Shown here piece by piece: positions 43,466 to 58,400 of a DNA stretch of 64,000 nucleotides (positions are counted from its first letter, which is position 1; every line of letters starts with the position of its first letter). The DNA lies in the NCBI GenBank assembly GCA_014526335.1, contig JACTAT010000052.1, positions 2,478,490-2,542,489 on the forward strand. The letters are read 5' to 3'. Source of the stretch: Chrysaora quinquecirrha (lineage: Eukaryota > Cnidaria > Scyphozoa > Semaeostomeae > Pelagiidae). Below the pieces are notes generated by a model that made no database searches, had not been told where the DNA came from, and was given only the letters and a program-made list of their open reading frames with translations. Both the position numbers and the translations under genes were made by a program.

Positions 43466-46400
43466 GTGGGTGTTTCGGTGCTCTTGTTCTTGCTCGGCCT
43501 AGGCCTAGCCTACTGCCTTTGCTCTGTTTGCTTTGCTGTACCGCTCAGCCTTATCACCAGGCTATCTTATCGCCTGCATTAACCTTCTGCGTCTCCTGTT
43601 CAACACCAACGTAGTTGAATATTAGAAAGCATGAAAATGTCCCAACTATAAAATGCGTGAACCCCCCAAAAGTTTACCCACTTTTCGAGAGACCACGTGC
43701 GCACTTATTGCAGTTGAGGTATACCATACCACCCACTGTGAGTTTTTACCCACATCCTATGGGGTTCCACCTACCAAAAAGTTTGGTACAGGGATTTTCC
43801 AATAAACTAAAGTATTAAGCCTTTTACGTGCAGGAAAATTTTTAGCAAACAGCAATCCATTTGCTCAAAACTTAACATAAATGGAAGATTTTAGTGTTAA
43901 GAATTTCTCGAAGAATATAGTTTTAACTTGAATTCTCCATTAAATCATTCATATTCAATTTTCCAGATTGCCATGTCAGACCTTCCATTGATGAAACTTG
44001 GTTATTCGACTGTAGAAGACTACATAAGATCAATACCACATTGTGCATTCATTACAAGCAACAAAGATGGCATCATTGTCGTAAAAGGCATTGCCACTGA
44101 TGAAACAAAACATGTTGCAAAACTTGTCTCTGGTCAGCAAACCAAAGAAACGAAAGCCATCAAAATATTCATTTGGGAGAAGTAGAGGGGGTCTTTTGGG
44201 TTCAAGACCTTTGCAAGTAATAAGAAGGCAGCCAATGAGAAGTTACCCAGTGCCAGAATTCAAACCTGCTGGGATGCGATTCAGTGGCAGCAGCAGTAGG
44301 CCAGAAATGCGATTTAGTGTTGGGAGCAGTAAACCAGAAATGCGATTCAGCGTTGGCAATAGTAAACCAGGATTGTTTCAAGCTCAACGTCCTGCTTTTG
44401 TCCCTCCCCTTGCAATAGCACCCACACCAAATACTTTTAAATTTACACAAAAAAGTTCTCCACCAGTGAAACTCTCAAATACTGCAGCATTCACACTGCC
44501 AAGTAAACCAATCTCTGAACCAAAGGTAACTACCCAACAACCTCGTAATACACCGATTGTTGGACAGTCTTCAAAATATGAGCTTCCACCAAGAATGAAA
44601 AGATTACAGCAGAGTCAAAATACGCAGGAAAATAATAAAAGTAATGGAAATACAAATAACAGTACAGAAATTAACTCAAAGACCTCTCAAACCGCTGAAG
44701 TTGATGTCAACAGCTTAAAAGAAGATGATCTTAGATTCACAATAATTAATAACAAATTTGAAGGTAAGCATGTCGTTAAGACCATCCATTCCAAAAGTCT
44801 TTGAGTTGTACAAAATTTCAAATTGCAGAAACAGCAGAAACATTTTTCGGACATACTTAAAATCTTTTTTCATCTGATACTTCTCAGATTATAAACGTCA
44901 GAAACAGACTGAAACACTTGAGAAAGGCGGAATTTATACCTAGATGTGGATCGAAATGCACCAATCAGAAAGTGAAGTTTAACCCTAATCCTACCGGGGG
45001 GGGGGAATCCACCCCTCAAGCTTTTCTTGAAACTGTTTTGTTGTGTGATGGATGTAAGCTTCCAAACCAGGCTGACTTTAAGCCTATATGTATAAGCTAC
45101 AATGTGATACAAAAAATTCCCAAAATAATAACAATGGGTCACGTGACATTGCCTTATATGGAAAGCGGTCATGACAAAACCACATATAAATGCCAATTTC
45201 TACCAGTAAATCTTATCAGAACTGACTGAATCTTTGCAAGGTAAGAGAAAATAGTTACTAGCAACAAAATGTAAAGAAATTTCCGGATTTCTATTGATAT
45301 TAAGGAAGGTCGATTTTTGACCGACGTCGATAGCATGTTTTGATTATGATGTCACAATGACGTCATAATAGAAGTGGAGACGCCCAATTTACCAACATTA
45401 CTCCTAATACATTGGCCAATGCCTGTGCCAAGTTTGATTGCTCTAGCTCTACTGGACAGCAATTTATGGAGGGGGTGGAAACCACCCCCCCCGGCTGTGT
45501 TAGATCAAAAAAATGCCCGCCTATGTAGGAATTAGGGTTAAATGAAATAATTGTGTGATTCCTTAATAGTTTGATGCCATAGTAATAAAGAAGACCCCCT
45601 GGGATTCCAATCAAGGCCACCCTTGTGGCTTTAAAAGCCCTAATGGTCCCCTAAATAGTTGTTTTCGAATTAAGATTTGATAAAACATATTGTTCTTCAT
45701 TTTAGATCCTAGAGAAATACCCAAACGGACTCTGGGGTGATTTACTGAAGAAGTTTTATAAAGATAAGTTTGGAGAAGCTCCTGAAAACATCTTGCAATT
45801 AGTTAAAGAAAATATGGTTGATAAAATTGACATCCACAGGTCTGTAGCATTTGGAATGTACATAATATTTTTAATTATATATAAAATAGGATTTTTTGTG
45901 AGTTTGGTTGTATGTTAGTTTGTATTGTGTATATGTTTGCTAATATCTGAAGAAACACTCTGTGCACAAATCTCCCAGGGGGGTACTTAGTATAATTTGG
46001 GTACGGGTATGTGCCGCCCATATGGATGGGTTTTTGGCCCTGAAATTCTCTAAACATGGGTATGATTTTAAGCAAAACCCCATAAAAGTGGGTTTCAAAT
46101 TGAAGAAAAGTTGAAAGTTTAACTTTAATTCAGTCTGAAAAGTGGTAAAATCACGTCAAAAATGTTCTTAGTACAATATCAAACAATGATAAGGTTTACT
46201 CATAAAATAGGGTCTGTTTTTGCCAAGGATTACATTAGTGGTTGGGTTTCCAAAATCTGGGCAGTACATCCCCATCGATTCATAAGTCATATTGTATCCC
46301 TGCGGGACAAAACTAAAGGTATCTTTGGAATCAATATTTTCCAGGAACATACAACCTTTTTGCAGAAACTGGGTCAGGGTGACATTTTTCTGGAAAATGG

Positions 46401-49400
46401 TAGACATTTCTAGTAAGGGAATCCTCTCCGCGTGCACTGACCAGGATTGCAGTCATTTTTTTTAGAGGGAATGCAGCAAATTTTTCTCTAACTTCACGAT
46501 TTATGGAAGAAAAAAAGAACAAAGGAATCTGCAGCAATAAATGTTGAAGATATCGTCAAAAATTCAGGAATCAAGGTGCAAGCAGCTCACAAACTGGAAA
46601 ATATTTCACTAAATGCATCCTTGAGCAGATATATTGGGGCTTGTTGAATATTTTATTTTCCCTTTGTTATTCAAATTAAACATGAATTTGAAGTAAAATT
46701 TGCTGCACTACATCTCCTGAAACAACCGCCATTCAGTCCTTGCACATGGAGAGGATTCCCTTGCTAAAAATGTCTACCATTTCCAGGAAAATGCCAGGCC
46801 AGTCTAGACCTCTGAAAAGGCTATTGTCCTCTGCAAAATTTTTTTCAAAACATAAATAATAAACGTTTTAAGGTTAGAATAATGTAATAGGCACAGAATT
46901 GAATGGGCATAGATTCAATGTTAAGTGCCCACACTAAGTGCTAGATTCAATGTTAAGTGTCCACCTTAAGTGCCTTTTTCATCAAGTAATGTACTTGGTA
47001 TAAAGCTTATTCAGTAACTCTGGAGGTATGTGTAGTTCTTCATTTTAGTGCAAAAGTCTTTTTCGTTCTCTTTTCAGTGCCAGTCAAGGAAAAGTTATAC
47101 TTTATTTGAAAAAGGTGAGTGAGGTTTCACAAAAAGTCTTTTTTTGTAAAAATAATGATTCTGGTTACTGCATGAAACAACTTTTAAGGGAAGAAACTTG
47201 AAAAGGAACAGGAAGAAACTTTTGTTACTTGAAAAATTTACAAAATTTCTGGAATTTTAATTTTGCGAATAAGAAAGCATGAAAAGTTCTGGGGGCAAAC
47301 TTTCATATTTTAGCAAAATCAACATTACTCGTGGGAATAAACTCCGGAAATTTTGACTTCTTAATTACAGGGCCGTCAGAAGTGGGGGGGCTGGGGGGCA
47401 ATGACGTCATAAAATAATTACGTCATCAAGTACTTTTCAGTTGTTCAGCCCCCCCAATCTGAGATTCCTTCCGACGGTCTTGAATTAGGATGATTTTTCA
47501 TGATGCATCTAAATCCCCAAATTTAGTCATAAAAGTAATATAAAACCTTCAAACAAATTATTGTATCTAAAAATTATATTGTTTGCATGATAAAAATGTG
47601 CAAATATTGTGTTCGAGAATCTTGGTCGAGAGAAAATGTTTACGTTAATTAAACTTTTATTTGATATAACTCTTTCATGGACTCAAAAAACATTACGGAA
47701 AGAGTGTCACAGAAGAGTGATGAGAAAGGCCTGCCTAAAGCTGCTAAACCTCTATGAATGCTTTGTTTTTCTGGCTGTCACTTTAGATTCTATTTAAGAG
47801 CCTACACCCTGAGTATGGTATAAACGTCATTGCATAAAGAACCTATGGGCGATTTTTTCAAGATGATTTTTTAATCATCTTGATCTGAATGTAGGCCATA
47901 TTCTGAACGGCTGTCTTCAAAGCGTAAATTCTAATGTTACTGGTTTAAAAATTCATCAAATTTGCTTGAATTGAATAAAACTTTGATTGTCAGGAGCCTG
48001 AACCTCCTCCGAAGCAAGAAGATAAAAGAGTGGTCGAATTCCAGGAGAAGAATAATGAACAGAATATCAAGGGAGATCTTCGAGGTAAAAACTGTTACAT
48101 ACGTATATATCTGACTCTTTCAAGAGAAAACAGCATGTATGTTCTTATGGTTAGTTAGGGCCAGATGACTGGGAATTCAAAACCTGGGATTTTAAGTGCT
48201 CCCAGTTTACAACGCTTTTTATAAGAAACCTTTGTTCTGAGTTGGAACTGAAGTTCCTGTTTTTGTCAACAAATAGGTGAAGGTGAAGGTGAAATGGTGT
48301 TTAAGCGCCAGTCGCTAGGATCTCAGTAGTTGGTTAACTAATCGAGACCTCGACCCTGGCCGTGACGCTACTGTGGCTGGGCTCGAACCCTGACCACACT
48401 GAGCTTCTGACACAACGAGTCAGCTGGATTACGCCACAACACCACAGCACCTTCAAATGCAGGCTAAAAGTTTCTTATACTGTTTCTTGTCATGAGATAT
48501 GTTTCAATACCGATTTCTACAAGAAATTTGTTTAATTATGCTTCGTTTTCTAATTTCAAATTGAAACAGAGTCTTTTGGAGAAGTACATACAATGGGAAT
48601 AATATCGTTATTCTGTTATCTATTTGTACAAGCCCTCTTGTTCTTGAAAAAATCATTCTTAGTTTTTCACCTGAGCCACCTTGATAGGTCCTTAAAGTTA
48701 CTTGATTTTTTGGAAATTTTCAGCCTCGATTGCTTATAAAGGTATTTCTAATTGAAATAAATTAAAAGCACATCAAAGGGGACCTTCAGGTGACTCACCT
48801 TTTCCAACTACACGCTTTTTTATAAAGAAACACGGAACCTACATGTAGAAGGCCGACTCCTTTAAGGAGTGTAAGACAGAAAACGTTTATAAGGAACCTA
48901 CATGTAGAAGGCCGACTCCTTTGAGGAGTGTAAGACAGAAAACGTTTATAAGGAACCTACATGCAGAAGGCCCGAAAATGTAAAGAACTTATACTGCTAA
49001 AGAGAAAATCAATAAGGAACTTTTGAATGTTGAATGCTTTTATCACTGCAAGTAATCAAGAGTTAGAAAGCCGGTTCGATTCATTTGCAGTCGAAAATCG
49101 CATAAATTATACTTTAAGCATGTGTCCAATGTTTCTTTGAGTAGTCTCGAGCTTTGTTCACATGCAAATGCCTCTCTTTTATTGTTAAGACCAATGTATG
49201 TGCAGTTAAAATTAAGGAACTATTAAGGAACTTTTGGAACTAAAATTGCCTCAAAAGAGGCCCAAAAAAGGAACTTTAAGAACTAGGCCTTGAGGTAGGT
49301 TCCTTATAAAAAAAACGTGTATTTTGGATTTTTTGACATTATACTTTGAGGAGTGTAAGACAGAAAAAGTTTTAGTATGACCATAAATGTTTCCGTTGTT

Positions 49401-52400
49401 TCACGCAATCTGAAATTGTGTCCTTCTCTAAGACGGTTAAAACTGTTCTTATAAACATCTGTGTTTATTAAAAGCTTAAACTTTTGTTTGCATGTTTCTA
49501 CATGAATAACATATTTACTTTGCTGCACACAGTTGTTTTACGAAGTGATGATGGCCAGTTGTCAGGATCAACAAGAGAAGTGATTCAAACGCCAAAAGAA
49601 GAACCGTTATCAATACCTGAACAAGACATTCCAGAAATAGGGTATGTAAGCTAGGATTACATTGATTTCTTCTTGAGAACTTTCTAATATGTTTACACAC
49701 TCTTTTATTCAATGAACAACTTGGCTCAGACCCTCAGACCTGCTGAATATATCTGAGATTTCTGCCCTTAAGGCAGGCTTACGTCAAAATTTTTTTAGAC
49801 ATAACATAAGCGCTTTGGGCAAACCACTTCTTCTCTACAATTCTGTCACTTGGGGATTAACAAAGAAAAAAGAAGAAAGTTTAAACTCTTTTCATAGACA
49901 ACAACTAAGGAGGGTACTTAATGTTAAATGCCCTGCACACATGAGCAATGAACAAGTGTACAGACAAACTGGCGAAGATGTCTTATCCCTGGAAGTGCTA
50001 CGAAATAGATGGAAATAGATGGAAATAGATGTTTTACGATCACACCCAGAAACACCAGCGCAGAAAGCAATGAATTACTGTTTTGAAAAATCAAATGCAA
50101 GGAAGTTTCGCGGAAGACCAGTAACTACATTGCCAGTTTCATTACACAACGACATAATTATGCTAAAGAAACATAACACGTTCAAAAATAGATACAGCAG
50201 CATGAGCATAACCCAGTTCAAATCGATGAATGATCTCGAAAGCTTAAGAACACTAGCGCAAGAGAGACAAACTTGGACAGCACTAGTTAACGACATTTAT
50301 GTGGCTGCTAAAGCAGAAAAGAACTAATTAGTTTTTTTATGCAGATATAGCTATTATATATATAAAAGCGCTTTGGTGACTAGTTGGCTACTAGTTCCTT
50401 TTTGACGTCAAACTAGTTGGTGCACAGTTCTAGAAAGTTGGTCATGTTCTGCTTCTGTGATTAGTTGACTACTGATTCTCGTCAGTTGCAGATGGCACGA
50501 GCTCTTTTTGCGACCGAGATCAGCTGTATCCAACAAGCTCTGACTTGTTGTTGATATGTCGACATAAGTTAAAAGCTACAACTAAAATTTAAGACGGTTT
50601 AAACTTCTTTAATATTGAGATTGTTGAATTAACATTCAATTACTTTTGTTTTCTAGGGAGACTATTGAAGCATACATCTGTCATATCGATGGAATCAATC
50701 GATTCTTCATACATAGAGCTGATTCTGGAATATTCGAATTCTCTGAAAAGATTCAGACCTATTACGAGGTTTGGAAGAATTTCATCTCCTTTAGTAATGC
50801 TAATCATATGCTTCAATGAGGAACCCTGCTAGTAAAGTGAAGTAAAGTAAATTAGTAAATTGAAATAAAAGATCAGTAAAGTGAATTGAAGGGTTATGAT
50901 ATATGTAGCCTCGGTCGTGTGAGGTCCATTTCCGGGTGGGTGAATTTTTGGATGGACGACTAAAAAACTCAAATTTCAAATTTCAAGACAAGCTTGTAAC
51001 TGTAATGGCGAATGCGATCGCGTGATAACGTCATTTATTACTTAGTGATCATATTATAATTTCGTACAGTTACATTTTTGAATCTTTTGTTTTACTCATT
51101 AATCAGATATTTTAAATATTTATTTGCAGAAACACCGCGAAGAAGATGCTCTCAGGAGCCCAAAAATTGGCTCATTGTGCTGTGCGTGCTATCAGAATCA
51201 GTGGTACAGAGGCCAAATTATCCTTGTGAAAAAACCCGATGTAAAGTAAGTAATACTTGCTAACTATCGTTCTGTCCTCTGTTTTAAATATATTTATATA
51301 TTTGTATAAATTTGGGTTTTAGACTTTTCTATCATAACTTCGAGCATATTTTTTTGGGTTTCACATTATTCTTAGCTCTGGAGATCTCATACACTCTTTT
51401 TCTTTTATAAGAACAATTTTATAAGAACACGAGCCTGGATTTTGCTCAGAATTTAAGAACAAATCAATAACAAGCTGAGGCTAGCATTTTCAAAAGCCCT
51501 AAGAATATCAGCTAAATATATAAGCAAGACAGTCAGACTGAACGTAAAAAGCAAGCAAACAAAGAAATAGACAATAATGCTGCATTTTCATACAAACCTT
51601 GTTCGACCCCAGAACTTCATTGAAAAATATAGATATCCAAGTAACCAAGGAATTAAGAACAGATTAAGAACATTTCAGGCTCAAAAACGGCAAAAATTTA
51701 AGAACAGCCAGCCTCAATCAAAATTTCCTGGTTCTTATAATAAGAAAAGAGTGTATTTGACAAACTTTGAAAAACTGAACGCCAAACTAAAAAATTTGGC
51801 AGACCAAAAGACTGACTTATTGAATATATTGAATAGGCAGTACAACGACAAGAGAATGTGATTTTCTATCCTTCAGGATAGAAGGTGAAGTTGATGGTTA
51901 AACGATGTATTTAGTGCCTGTCTCTAGGATCTTAGTAGTAGTTTAACAAATCGGGACCTCGACCCTGGTTGTGTAGCTACCATAGCTGGGGCTCAAACCC
52001 GACCTCGCTGAGGTTCATGACACCACGAGCCAGGTGAATGTGAATTAGACCATAACGTTACAGCATTTTCACAATGCCATAGAAGATTCAAAAGCCGGCA
52101 AAATTTGTCAATCTTCCGATAGATGCTAAAAATTTGTAGGTATACTTAAGGACGAGACATAGAAATTTAAATAATTTCACCAGCCACCCCATTCTCAAAT
52201 GCCAGACGCGTTTCGTTTCCCAGCTCCGGTGGTCGTGTGATTAGCACTTGTGCTTCTCACGCAATAAACCCCGGTTCGATTCTCACACATGTCACTGATG
52301 AGCTCCAATAAGAGCGAAACGCGTCTGGCATTTGAGAATGGGGCGGCTGGTGAAATTATTCATATAGGCCGAATACGAATTTGTGGCTCATGTGATATGA

Positions 52401-55400
52401 GCCTGACTGCTTGCGTTTACGGTACCTTAGGCCAGGTGCCAACCTTACATAAAAATTTAAACTGAGAGGAATTCAGGGTTATTGTCGTAATCAGGATCAT
52501 TCACAGGAGGCTAGCCTGCGCCCAGACTCAAACTTATGAAATCATATTTCATATCTTATGAATACTGATTTCATAGCCCAATAACACAGATTTCATGAAA
52601 GATGTAACCTTCATTGCTTTTTTTCTGCCAAATACATCTATTATTCTCAACGTATCTTGTTGTTTGTTACCTAGGCTTTCAAGAGTCTTAGTTTTCGCTC
52701 CTTAGGCCAATTCGATATACAGTAGAAATGTTCGCTCAGAACTACGACTCATTAACTCCCTAGTAAACGCTGGGCAGAACTCGAATGAAGCTCCCATGAA
52801 ACGGAAGTACCATAAACGAATCAAGTCGTGGATTGGAAAAATACTGCGCTGTGATTTTAGTCCACAACATTTTGTTTTTTTGCCTAGGTTTTTGTTATAA
52901 AGTCGATAAGTCTCAGTAAGAGCCGTGGGTCATGCAATTTAATTTTTCGTATAAATTATCGTCGCTGTTGCTTAAGGCTGTTGATACTGACGAGTTATAC
53001 TTGTGGAATTAGTCTATTTGTTACCTATGTTGTTTTTTAGGCTATACAATCCTGCACTGAAATTCAATGGGGGCAAGGAAGAGAATCAGGTAAAAAAGTC
53101 ACTAAGAAATTTCTTATATTTAGAAATGTACGTTGCCTGGTGCACTGGAAACAGTTTCTTGGCAACTGGAATGTTGCTTGGCAACCGTGAGTTGCTTGGC
53201 GACATGTTAATTTTCCCTTATTGATTTGTGAAAAGGTTCCCATTGATTTTCAGGAGAACAACTCATTCGACTGCAAAGTTCAATATATTGACTTCGGAAA
53301 TCTCGAAAGTGTTCGTTCTGACAAAATGCGAAAATTGAAGCCTGAGTTTTGCTCTCTGCAAGCCCAAGCTTTGCAATGTAATCTTCATGGTGTTAGTCTT
53401 GATAAGGTATCAGTATATGAAAAATTTATATTATTCCTTTATAAAGAAAATATACCTTACTCCTAAGTTTCGCGCCCCTTTTATTCTGCCCATGAATGTT
53501 TTGCCCCCTATATTTACACAAGTTTATATAGCTTCCTATATTTACACAAGTTAATATAAGAGGGAAAAAGATAGAGAGAATGCTCAGGGTACTCACGTAT
53601 TTACGTCCTGCAATTCAGTTTCCCGCAAACTTGCTAAGTCTCGTCCACGGCTAGATTCAAACCAAGGAGCGCTTCACAACCTAGTATCGCTCGTGAGCTG
53701 AGCTCCTTGTCTCGTCCACGTCACCGAATCATCTTAAATAAAGATTCCTAATTATGAGAGCTTCTACGAGAAAGTGCGTCTAAAGCCAGGCTTGCACACA
53801 GTAAGAACTAGTTGCTGACTGCTAATCGGAGATTTTTTGGCACTTAATTCATCCATCCCCTGACCTGTCGACATCAGCCCTCTGGCAACTACTCTTAGGT
53901 GCCAAATAAACGCCCCCTGTTTATTAATTTTGAGCTTCTCCCCCCACCCCTACGGATCTTATTAGGACCCCCCGTTTATTAATTTTGGAAGAAAGAATTT
54001 CACTTCTGAAAGGAGTAAAATACACTTCATCAACCTTATTTTGATGAAATAACTCAGAAAAACACAGTAGTGTACAAAACGTTTACACTCAGTAGTGTAA
54101 TCATAGGTAGTGTAGTGTATAATAGAAATAGTATTGTGTCTTAGGTAGTTTAGTGTATAAAAATTCCCCAACCACCCGTTTATTAACCCCCGTTTATTAA
54201 TATTTTCAAATAGTTCCCACCCCCCGTTTATTTGGCACCTTAGAGTACTTGGCAACAAGTTCCTTTTGTCGGCAACTAGTCAGTGCACAGTTTTACTTTA
54301 CTTTATTTTGTAATTTTAATATTTTGTATTTTTTTGTTAGCATTGTAGACCATGTATCTTATGATATAGCGTCTTAAAAAAAAAAAAAAAAAAAAAAAGT
54401 TCCAGAAATTTGGGCATGCTCTATTTCTTCGTTAATTGATAACTGATCCCCGTCAGTTGCAGTTGGCCTGACTTTTGCAACTGCTTTTAAAACTGTACAC
54501 TACAAATTCTGAATTGTTGTTGAAATGTCGACATAAGCTACAACTAGCTGGAGCTGTTCTATCACATCGTAGCTTAGCTTGACGATTGTGAAATAAACCA
54601 GCATGGTCATTAACAGCTTATTCGTTTCTATATTGAGAAAATAAACAAAAGTTATTGTACCCTCGTGAGTAAGAAAGTCAGTAACGTTTCGAAATTTGAA
54701 TGCTTCTTTTTACATAGCCTGATCTAAGCGCAGAAGCGAAAGAATATTTCAAAGAAAGAACTGAAGACAAGCTCGTAAAAGTGACCATCAAAGGCTTGAA
54801 AGGTGATTATTTATGCACTCTTTGTTACTAGCCTGTTACTTTTGTAACGTTTCTTTTAGCTTTGGAAAGCATTCTCTTATCTCATACAGCTTGTGTATGA
54901 GATAAGAGAATTCGGAGCAGCGTGGCGTAGTGGTTAGCACTTGCGCCATTTTGGCTCAAGGTCTGCACTCTTTTTTTTATAAGAATATTGTTTATAAGAA
55001 TATTCAGGCTCGGCTCAGAATCATCCTATTTTTAAGAATATTGTAAGAATATGCTCAGCCTCAGCTCTCCCATATTTCTGTCTCATTTTTCAGCAGATGC
55101 CTGTTTTGCAATGTTAGAACGAAATAGTTAAATATTTCTTTCGCTCGACCATATGAGATGATCTTTCTTTTAACTATGTTCCCCTAAAACCGCATATCAG
55201 ATTTGAAAAATAAGAATACTTTAAGAATATATTCAGGCTCAAAACGAACATTTTTTAAGAATATTGAGGCTGGACAAAATTTATACTATTCTTATAAAAA
55301 AAAGAGTGTATGGTTCAAATCCAGACTAGTGAGCACAAATTTACAAGGTGTAGAAACCTTGCTCTCTGTGACACTGCACCAAGGTGTAAAAGTTGGTACT

Positions 55401-58400
55401 TCAATGGTGAAGGACTGAAAAGCCTCGTTGTGTCGACTGTATGGCTGCACCGAGTCGATATATACCCAGGAAGTGTAGCAAAAAAAGAATGGAAAAAGAA
55501 AAAAGTGGCCTAAGCTAAGGGGTAAATAGTTGTAAAGCGCTGCTGAATATGTCTAGTTATAGATATCGGCGCTATATAAAAGCCACGACCTTTGCCTTTT
55601 ACTTTACCTTAAGCTTGTTGCAAATTCGTTTTTTACCTGAAACTATACTAAAAACATCCAGCTCTGTGAAAATTTCTTGTTAAGATCTTTTTATAACCTT
55701 TTAAAAGTTATTTACCCCATCTTAATCTGGCAAATACAATACTTGCCCCCCAATACTTGTAAAAGAATAAATAAATCACGCTTTAAGTGACCCCCCTTTT
55801 TGTAGACAAATCCAGTAAAACCTTGTCTGTTCACATTAAACGCACGAAAACTGAATAATTTGAATCTATTTCAAGATCTAATTACCATTACCCCCCATGA
55901 AAAATGCGTAACATAATTTTGTTAATTAGCTATGCTGTCATTCCGTCATTCCGTATTCCGTCATTCCGTATTCCGTATTCGGTCATTCCGTATTCCGTGT
56001 TTTAAAGATGTTGTGGGGTTTAGATTTAGGATTTTGGCTAGATTTTTTGCTTGGGTTATTTGTTTTTTGTTTTTGCTTGTTTTTAAATGCCTTTTAGTGT
56101 TATCGTGTGTTTTAAGTATTATGTTTTCTTTTTGAAATAATAGAATAATTGAGTAGGAGGTCGCTTTTGGGCCGGCTAAGATGTGGAATACTGGAATGGA
56201 ATACTGGAAGTAATTATGTTTTTACAATACTTAATTCCAGTGATTACTGGAAATAATAGAATGCATTCCAGTATTCCAGACGCATTCCAGGAGGTCATAG
56301 AGGATCATAAGTAGAGTAATTAGGATTATGTGATTTGATGGAAAAATGGTGATGGAATGGTATCAAAATGCATAAATGCAAAAGAAAAGCAATTTCCAAA
56401 CACATCGCGACAATATTTTTAATTTTGAAAGTATAATGAAACAAAAACAGAGCCATTCCATATTTTAGAAAAATATGGAATGGCAATTTTCTCAAAATTA
56501 CTCGCTTCTTTTTGCTGAAACCTTCCCCTAGGGTTGTATATGCCTTACGTTTCGCTTTGCTGAATCCTTCCCCAGGGGTTGTATATGACTAACAAACACA
56601 TCTGAGTAGAATTTATGAAGGTTTGAGTCAATTGAATTAATAATAAGACCATTCCATATTTTAGAAAAATATGGAATGGCGAATTTTCTCAAAAATTACT
56701 CGCTTCTTTTTGCTGAAACCTTCCCCCTAGGGTTGTATATGCCTTACAAACACATCCGAGTAGAAATTAACAAGATTTGGAGTCAATTGAAGGAATAATA
56801 AGGCCATTCCATATTTTAGAAAAATATGGAATGGCAAATTTTCTCAAAAATTACTTGTTTCGCTTTGCTGAATCCTTCCCCCAGGGGTTGTATATGACTA
56901 ACAAACACATCTGAGTAGAATTTATGAAGGTTTGGAGTCAATTGAATTAATAATAAGACCATTCCATATTTTAGAAAAATATGGAATGGCGAATTTTCTC
57001 AAAAATTATTCGCTTCTTTTTGCTGAAACCTTCCCCCTAGGGTTGTATATGCCTTACAAACACATCTGAGTAGAATTTATGAAGGTTTGGAGTCAATTGA
57101 AGGAATAACAAGTCCATTCCATATTTTAGAAAAATATGGAATGGCGAATTCTTTTAAGATGCTTTTAAGTAATTATGTTTTCTTTTATTTTTTTGAAATA
57201 ATAGAATTGAGTAGGAGGTCATAGCATAAGTAGAGTAATTAGGGTATTTTAAAAAGGTATGTTTAGATTACTTTTAGGAGAGTTGGTGAGAGATTTTGAG
57301 AGAGAGTTAGAGTTAGGAGAGTAAGTGTTAAGAGTTCATACGAGTTATTAAGAGTTCATGCATTCGATATTTATCAACATGATTATTTTGTATATAGTTC
57401 ATATTTAATCATTTATATTTTTATTGCATTTGGCTTTTCTTTTTTACTCGATCGCCGCTACCATTATGCTATATGGACATTGAAATACAACAGGTACATG
57501 ACTTTCCCCACTTTCCCAACCACTTCTTGTGATACCACCCACATATTATGTGAAATAGTAAGCCGTATATCAGAGAAACAAGATATTCTGGGCCTAATTA
57601 CTATTTGCATATTGTGCAACGAAGCGATTTTAACAATATTGACTTTTCTCCTACTTCCCACCATTCTAAGGGATTTTCGTTCATGTGATATCCATTTTTG
57701 GGAATTTCAGGGCCAAAAACCAACTCATATGGGTACTCCTCCCCTCGGGAATGAAGGCTAACTAAACTTTTTTTTATTACAGATAATATCATTGATGTAG
57801 AGCTCTGCACAACCGATGGCGAGAGTATTAGTGAAAGCCTTGTTGACAGAGAACTTGCTGTATTCGAAGGAAAGCGAAGATCTCCCATGAAGAACGATAG
57901 TTCACCTGCAATGCCTGTTACTACAGAACGAAAGGAGGAAGATTTAGCACCGAGGTTGGTGGATATTAAGAAATTTTAAGCCGGGCACATACCCTGCCAA
58001 CATGTTGGTCAACATCGCTGCCAACAGTTGTTGGCCAACATGTCGGCACGGTTTGCTATAGATGTTGGCCTAATAAACATTTGACACAAAGCACTAATGT
58101 TGTTGACGAAAAAATGTTGGCCAACATTTTAAATTTGTTCAAAAATGTTGGTCAACATTTTCATCGATTTGATCAAAATTGATGTGTTGGTACGGTTTGC
58201 TATGTCACGCCAACATGGTGGCACAACATTTTCAATTTCGGTTGCTATTTCGGAGTCCTTCAAATGAGAAGCAGAAGAAAGCTGGCGTTTTGAGTGGGAT
58301 CACGAGTTTTTTCTTCGTCGTCAACCAAAAGAGCGAGCAATAAAACAAAAAGATGCTTCCTTTTCGTCCAAGTTTGCAAAAGATCATTTGTAGATGACAT

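Noticed and set aside
52215..52295. Genuine tRNA gene
   Set aside because: A- and B-box-like words exist, but no acceptor or anticodon stems could be paired; it is a SINE-type head inside a foldback.
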